Positions 60,291-64,000 of a DNA stretch of 64,000 nt are shown here, one piece after another. The notes below the pieces were generated by a model that saw nothing but the letters and a program-made list of their open reading frames with translations, ran no database searches and was not told the DNA's origin. Source of the DNA: Ravibacter sp964562455 (lineage in GTDB: Bacteria > Bacteroidota > Bacteroidia > Cytophagales > Spirosomataceae); NCBI GenBank assembly GCA_964562455.1, contig CAZLTN010000017.1, positions 1-64,000 on the forward strand. The letters run 5' to 3'. Position 1 is the first letter of the stretch. The number at the start of each line of letters is the position of its first letter. Position numbers and translations under genes: made by a program.

Positions 60291-62747
60291 TTATCCGAGA
60301 TAGCTGCTCACGCTGATGATATCTGCAAATACCCGCGTAGCGGTTACTTCGGCGCCGGCTCCGGGCCCTTTTATCACAAGAGGAGTATCTTTGTAACGTT
60401 CGGTGGTAAAGGAAATGATGTTGTCGCTTCCCGACAGGTTATAGAAAGGATGCTGCCGGTCTACTATTTTCAGGCTTACGGTGGCTTTTCCATTCTCCAG
60501 CGAAGCGATGAAGCGAAGACGGCCGTCAGCTTTTTCAGCGTCGGCGAGGAGGCCGGTGAAATACTGGTCGGATACCTCGAGCTGGTGGAAAAATTCATCT
60601 ACCGTAGGCGCCAGAAGGCAGTTTTCAGGCAGGAGCCGTGCGACTTCAATGTCTTCAGGTTCAAGCGGAATGCCCACTTCACGGGCGAGGATCAGGATTT
60701 TCCGGGCTACATCGAGCCCGCTGAGATCGTCCCTTGGATCGGGTTCGGTAAATCCTTTGACTTTGGCGTCTCTTACCGCTTCTGCGAATGGCAGCTCCGG
60801 GCCGAAGCTGTTGAAAATATAAGACAGCGTTCCCGAAAGTATGGCTTCGATTTTTACAAACTTATCGCCGCTTGTAATCAGCCCGTCGATCGTGCTTATA
60901 ATAGGCAGGCCGGCGCCGACATTGGTTTCATACAGGAATTTGACGCCATACTGGAGCGCCAGCTCCCGGAGTAGCTTGTAGTCTGCATAAGAGCCTGAGT
61001 TCGCGACCTTGTTGGGGGTTACGATTGAGATGGAAGATTTTAACAGCATCGGGTAATACTGCACAATTTCCTTATCGGAAGTACAGTCTACGAAAACGCT
61101 GTTAGGAAGGTTGAGCTCCTGGATACGTTGTACGAATGCCGGGAGGCTGGTTCTCACGCCGTTTGTCTCAAGAGCTTCTTTCCAGCTGAAAGGGGAAATA
61201 CCCTCGGTGTCCAGGAGCATTTTGCGGGAATTGGACAGCCCGGTAACATTTATTTCCAGCAGCCTTTCATTCTTCAGGTAGTTAGCCTGGTCGGCGATCT
61301 GGCGCAGGAGGGTGTTTCCAATAAGCCCTGTGCCTACAATGAATATATTTAGAGACCTGGTTTCCGACTGGAAGAAAACACCGTGAATAGCATTGAGGGC
61401 TTTGGAAAGGTCGTTTTTTCCTATCACTACCGAAATATTCAGCTCTGACGAGCCCTGGGCTGTGGCTACTACGTTTACCCCGTTTTTCCCGAGCACAGAA
61501 AACAGCTTGCCCGATATCCCGGCGCTTCGCTTCATGCCTTCGCCCACGATGGCTATGATCGACAAATGCTTCTGTGTGCTGATTCCGTCGATCTGCCCGG
61601 CTTGAATTTCTTTTTCGAAAACCTGTTCGAGAACGGATTGGGCTTCAGGCGCGTCTTCAGGCCTGATGGCAAAGCATATGGAATGCTCGGAAGAAGCCTG
61701 GGAAATGAGAATGACGCTGATGCCGGTCTCAGAAAGGGCCGAAAATAAGCGGGACGAGACACCCGCTACCCCGATCATACCGCTTCCCTGGATATTGACA
61801 AGGGCGATATCATCTATGGAAGAAATGCCCGTGATGTCGTACTCTTTCGTGGTTTTAGTACGGCTTACGAGCGTTCCCTGGAACGAAGGATTGAAAGTAT
61901 TCATCACCTTCAGGGGGATATTGTGCGCAAAAGCCGGCTGCAGGCTGGGCGGGTAGATCACCTTGGCGCCGAAATGCGAAAGCTCCATCGCTTCGGCGTA
62001 CGAAATATCGGGGATTGTAAATGCATTGGGAACCTTCCGAGGATCGGCGGTCATGATACCGTCTACGTCGGTCCAGATCTCGATGACGGAAGCTCCGAGC
62101 GCGGCGCCCACGATAGAAGCCGTATAGTCGGATCCTCCCCTGCCGAGCGTAGTGGTGATTTTATCTTCCGTCTGCCCGATGAAGCCTGTAATGCACTGGA
62201 TCGCAGACCTGCTCCCGAAGTGTTCGGCAATACGGGCATTTGTGAGCCTGAAATCTACGTTAGCCATTCCGAAATGGTTGTCCGTGACAATAAGATCTCT
62301 TGCATCACAGAATTCCGCCGAAATACCCGCGCAATTAAAAACTACGGAAATAATCCGGGTGGACAGCCGCTCTCCGAAGCTGACGGTAAGGTCTGAAGTC
62401 CGCGAGGAGAACTCCCTTATCAGCGAAACGCCGCGCAACAGGTCGGCCAGTTCGTTGAATCCCGATTTGGTCAAAGCGAGAATATTGCTCTGCGACTGGA
62501 CAGGTATGAGAGATTTGATAAGGGAAAAATGCTTGGCTTCAATGGCGTCGAGAAGCTCTTTATAGGATTCATTGCCGGCGGCGGCCATTCGTCCTATCTC
62601 CAGCAGCTTGTTGGTTACCCCGCTCATTGCGGAGAATACTACCGCGAGGTGTTCACCCTGCCTGATATTATCTTCAATAATGCTGACAATATTCCTTATG
62701 TTCCCGGCGGAGGCGACGGAGGTCCCTCCGAATTTCAATACTTTCAT
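60291..62747 (-). CDS. thrA: Bifunctional aspartokinase / homoserine dehydrogenase
   Basis: 818 residues. The N-terminal aspartokinase (KFGGTSVASAGN, about 4-15, through RGGSDYTA and DPRKVPNA) is followed by tandem ACT domains (about 310-460) that bind feedback ligands, then a homoserine dehydrogenase with NAD(P) motif FIVGTGLIGNTLL (about 470-482) and TEPDPRDDLSGLDVARK. It performs the first and third steps of threonine/methionine synthesis. The start is ATG 62747; an upstream frame to 62774 would lie in its promoter. Confidence 0.95.
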   Translation of the reverse strand: MKVLKFGGTSVASAGNIRNIVSIIEDNIRQGEHLAVVFSAMSGVTNKLLEIGRMAAAGNESYKELLDAIEAKHFSLIKSLIPVQSQSNILALTKSGFNELADLLRGVSLIREFSSRTSDLTVSFGERLSTRIISVVFNCAGISAEFCDARDLIVTDNHFGMANVDFRLTNARIAEHFGSRSAIQCITGFIGQTEDKITTTLGRGGSDYTASIVGAALGASVIEIWTDVDGIMTADPRKVPNAFTIPDISYAEAMELSHFGAKVIYPPSLQPAFAHNIPLKVMNTFNPSFQGTLVSRTKTTKEYDITGISSIDDIALVNIQGSGMIGVAGVSSRLFSALSETGISVILISQASSEHSICFAIRPEDAPEAQSVLEQVFEKEIQAGQIDGISTQKHLSIIAIVGEGMKRSAGISGKLFSVLGKNGVNVVATAQGSSELNISVVIGKNDLSKALNAIHGVFFQSETRSLNIFIVGTGLIGNTLLRQIADQANYLKNERLLEINVTGLSNSRKMLLDTEGISPFSWKEALETNGVRTSLPAFVQRIQELNLPNSVFVDCTSDKEIVQYYPMLLKSSISIVTPNKVANSGSYADYKLLRELALQYGVKFLYETNVGAGLPIISTIDGLITSGDKFVKIEAILSGTLSYIFNSFGPELPFAEAVRDAKVKGFTEPDPRDDLSGLDVARKILILAREVGIPLEPEDIEVARLLPENCLLAPTVDEFFHQLEVSDQYFTGLLADAEKADGRLRFIASLENGKATVSLKIVDRQHPFYNLSGSDNIISFTTERYKDTPLVIKGPGAGAEVTATRVFADIISVSSYLG

Positions 62748-62771
62748 GCGTAAAACAGGCAATTGAGGGCG

Positions 62772-62779
62772 CAAATATA
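62772..62779 (-). promoter_or_regulatory. -7 element (TATATTTG) of thrA
   Basis: Reads TATATTTG on the minus strand, 25 bases upstream of the thrA ATG; the predicted leader is very short. No leader peptide or attenuator is seen. Confidence 0.5.
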
Positions 62780-62996
62780 CAACTGATTATCCCTCTATCG
62801 TGAGAGTTCAGGATAAAAGTATATCCGGCGTCCTGCAATGATGCTCACGCGCATATCCCCGGACGAAGTGCAATGAAGCCTGCTCTCCCTCGTCTTCAGA
62901 CGACGGGAGGGTGATGCCCGGTCTCAGACCGGTAAATAGTAACGGTGGTAAATAATGAATATGATGCCCGCGAGCCGGTCCGGAGACGGGGAGGAG

Positions 62997-63737
62997 CTAA
63001 AACCTGAAAGCAAACCCTGCACCGGCGTTTACGACGCCCACTGTACGTTTTTCGTCGATTTGGTGAGAAGCCGGGATACTGGCGACAGTGCCGCGCAGCG
63101 CGATGTCCTTAAAAGTAGCTTCGGCGGCGATAGCCTCGGCAAACAGCTTGAACTGCACGACCGATCCGAGAGGGATTCTAAGGCTCACCCCACCGCCTGC
63201 GCCCCAGGCCTGAGCTTTGACAGGCAGCATAACGGCGTCGATCGGATTATTCCCGCTGGTGGAAGTACCCTGTAGAGATACTTTCGGAGAAGTGATAAAT
63301 AAACGACCGGCCTGTGCATGCGCCTCCAGCGTTAGCGGGCCAAGCGGGATGTAAAGGGCAGGTCCTATCATCAGCGAGCTCTGTTTCCAATCTCCTGCAT
63401 CCGAAGTCCAGGAGTATTGCCCGTATTCCCCGATGAGCATTCTGTACATGTCCACCAGCTCATTGGCTTTCTGGATGAGCGGCTCGGGATTGGTACTATT
63501 GATGTTATGGTTGGCTGACAGCCGCAGCCCGATGACGGAAGATAGTTTTCTTTCATAGTTTACCTGTCCGAAATAACCTGAACCGGCCATACCGGCTTTC
63601 GGGTCATCTAACGCTTTACTCGCAAATTTCCCTATCGGAAGGCTGTAGCCGCCGCCGAAAGAGAACACATTTTTTTGACCGTAAGAGTTGAAACCGAAAA
63701 TCAGTAAGAAGAGAAAAAGACTGAGCGTTCTGAGCAT
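62997..63737 (-). CDS. Outer-membrane beta-barrel protein
   Basis: 246 residues with a signal peptide (1-20, FNSYGQ). Barrel-like strands start with NVFSFGGGYSLPIGKF and end in VGVNAGAGFAFRF, an aromatic C-terminal strand. It is probably an eight-stranded OMP. Function unknown. It is transcribed towards thrA; imperfect GC-rich hairpins at 62880-62932 between them may stop its transcript. Confidence 0.75.
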   Translation of the reverse strand: MLRTLSLFLFLLIFGFNSYGQKNVFSFGGGYSLPIGKFASKALDDPKAGMAGSGYFGQVNYERKLSSVIGLRLSANHNINSTNPEPLIQKANELVDMYRMLIGEYGQYSWTSDAGDWKQSSLMIGPALYIPLGPLTLEAHAQAGRLFITSPKVSLQGTSTSGNNPIDAVMLPVKAQAWGAGGGVSLRIPLGSVVQFKLFAEAIAAEATFKDIALRGTVASIPASHQIDEKRTVGVVNAGAGFAFRF

Positions 63738-63825
63738 ATAGAAATGATTGTGTGTTTATTCTACACGTTCCGGTCCGGACTAAATTGCCCGGTCCGGTAT
63801 TTTTTTCTGGTGTTCAGCGAAACGG

Positions 63826-64000
63826 CTACAAACGGGCCAAAGCTTCCCGGATGGTTTGCATTTTTGACTCCGCGTCCGCCTGCTTTTGCCTTTCTTTCTC
63901 TACTATTTCAGGGCTGGCGTTTTGAACAAACCGCTCGTTACCCAGTTTTTTCATTACCGAATTCAGAAATCCTTCGGTGTATTCAAGCTCTTTCAGAAGG
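63826..64000 (-). CDS. valS: Valyl-tRNA synthetase, C-terminal end (cut by window)
   Basis: Open from base 64000 to a TAG at 63826-63828, 57 residues. The sequence ELEYTEGFLNSVMKKLGNERF followed by VQNASPEIVEKERQKQADAESKM matches the C-terminal coiled-coil arm of bacterial ValS, which contacts tRNA-Val. The rest of the gene lies beyond the window. A direct/inverted CGGTCCGG repeat after the stop may be part of its terminator. Confidence 0.88.
   Translation of the reverse strand, partial: LLKELEYTEGFLNSVMKKLGNERFVQNASPEIVEKERQKQADAESKMQTIREALARL

Noticed and set aside
1..64000. tRNA/rRNA genes or CRISPR arrays
   Set aside because: Intergenic regions were read on both strands; no cloverleaf with CCA-end context, rRNA segment or regular direct repeats were found.

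Overview
The window is chromosomal DNA from a member of the Bacteroidota, most likely a Cytophagales (Dyadobacter/Spirosoma-like) bacterium. The evidence is a SusC/SusD outer-membrane pair, many short secreted or lipoprotein genes, TPR and beta-barrel proteins typical of the phylum, and repeated upstream elements of the Bacteroidota type (TTG, about 20 bases, TAnnTTTG). There are no rRNA or tRNA genes and no CRISPR array. Both edges cut a gene: a DUF5723 protein on the left and valyl-tRNA synthetase on the right.

Layout. 1-8.6 kb: DUF5723 gene coupled to recQ, a PBP4-type carboxypeptidase, a MORN-like secreted protein, GDP-fucose synthase, an Lrp regulator and a TPR protein. 8.7-15 kb: a beta-CASP nuclease, an RprXY-like two-component pair, a DUF1573 protein and a second two-component pair. 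15-21 kb: a small secreted protein, fabG, a VWA membrane protein, a DUF2279 protein and a ThuA protein. 21-32 kb is an accessory block: ECF-like sigma factor, membrane anti-sigma/TPR protein, a secreted metzincin-like protease, an unknown acidic protein, a membrane-anchored periplasmic TPR-CHAT (caspase-like) protein and four secreted or lipoprotein genes. 32-42 kb: DUF2892 and rhodanese genes, a decayed Rpn-type gene, a Crp/Fnr regulator, nfu, a metallophosphoesterase, gcvP, tyrS and a bestrophin.

42.0-45.6 kb is a complete IS1595-family transposon with 27-bp terminal inverted repeats (24/27 matching) and an exact 8-bp target duplication. It carries, in one translationally coupled operon, a transposase, a fused nuclease-methyltransferase and a single-TRD specificity subunit. 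This looks like a compact BcgI-like restriction-modification system riding as transposon cargo. It sits in the leader of a copper nitrite reductase gene (nirK), apparently separating it from a Crp/Fnr-like site and promoter.

45.6-64 kb: nirK operon (nirK, SUMF1-fold protein, SCO protein, alginate-export-type porin), two beta-barrel proteins, ComB-type phosphatase, gcvT, an orphan susCD pair with a LacI-type palindrome upstream, an IscA-type protein, thrB and thrA, a beta-barrel protein and the end of valS.

Two candidate systems stand out. One is the transposon-borne restriction-modification cassette, which could act as an addiction module for the element. The other is the sigma / anti-sigma / TPR-CHAT neighbourhood, whose predicted topology would let a periplasmic caspase-like protease act on the periplasmic part of the anti-sigma factor; this second idea is inference only.
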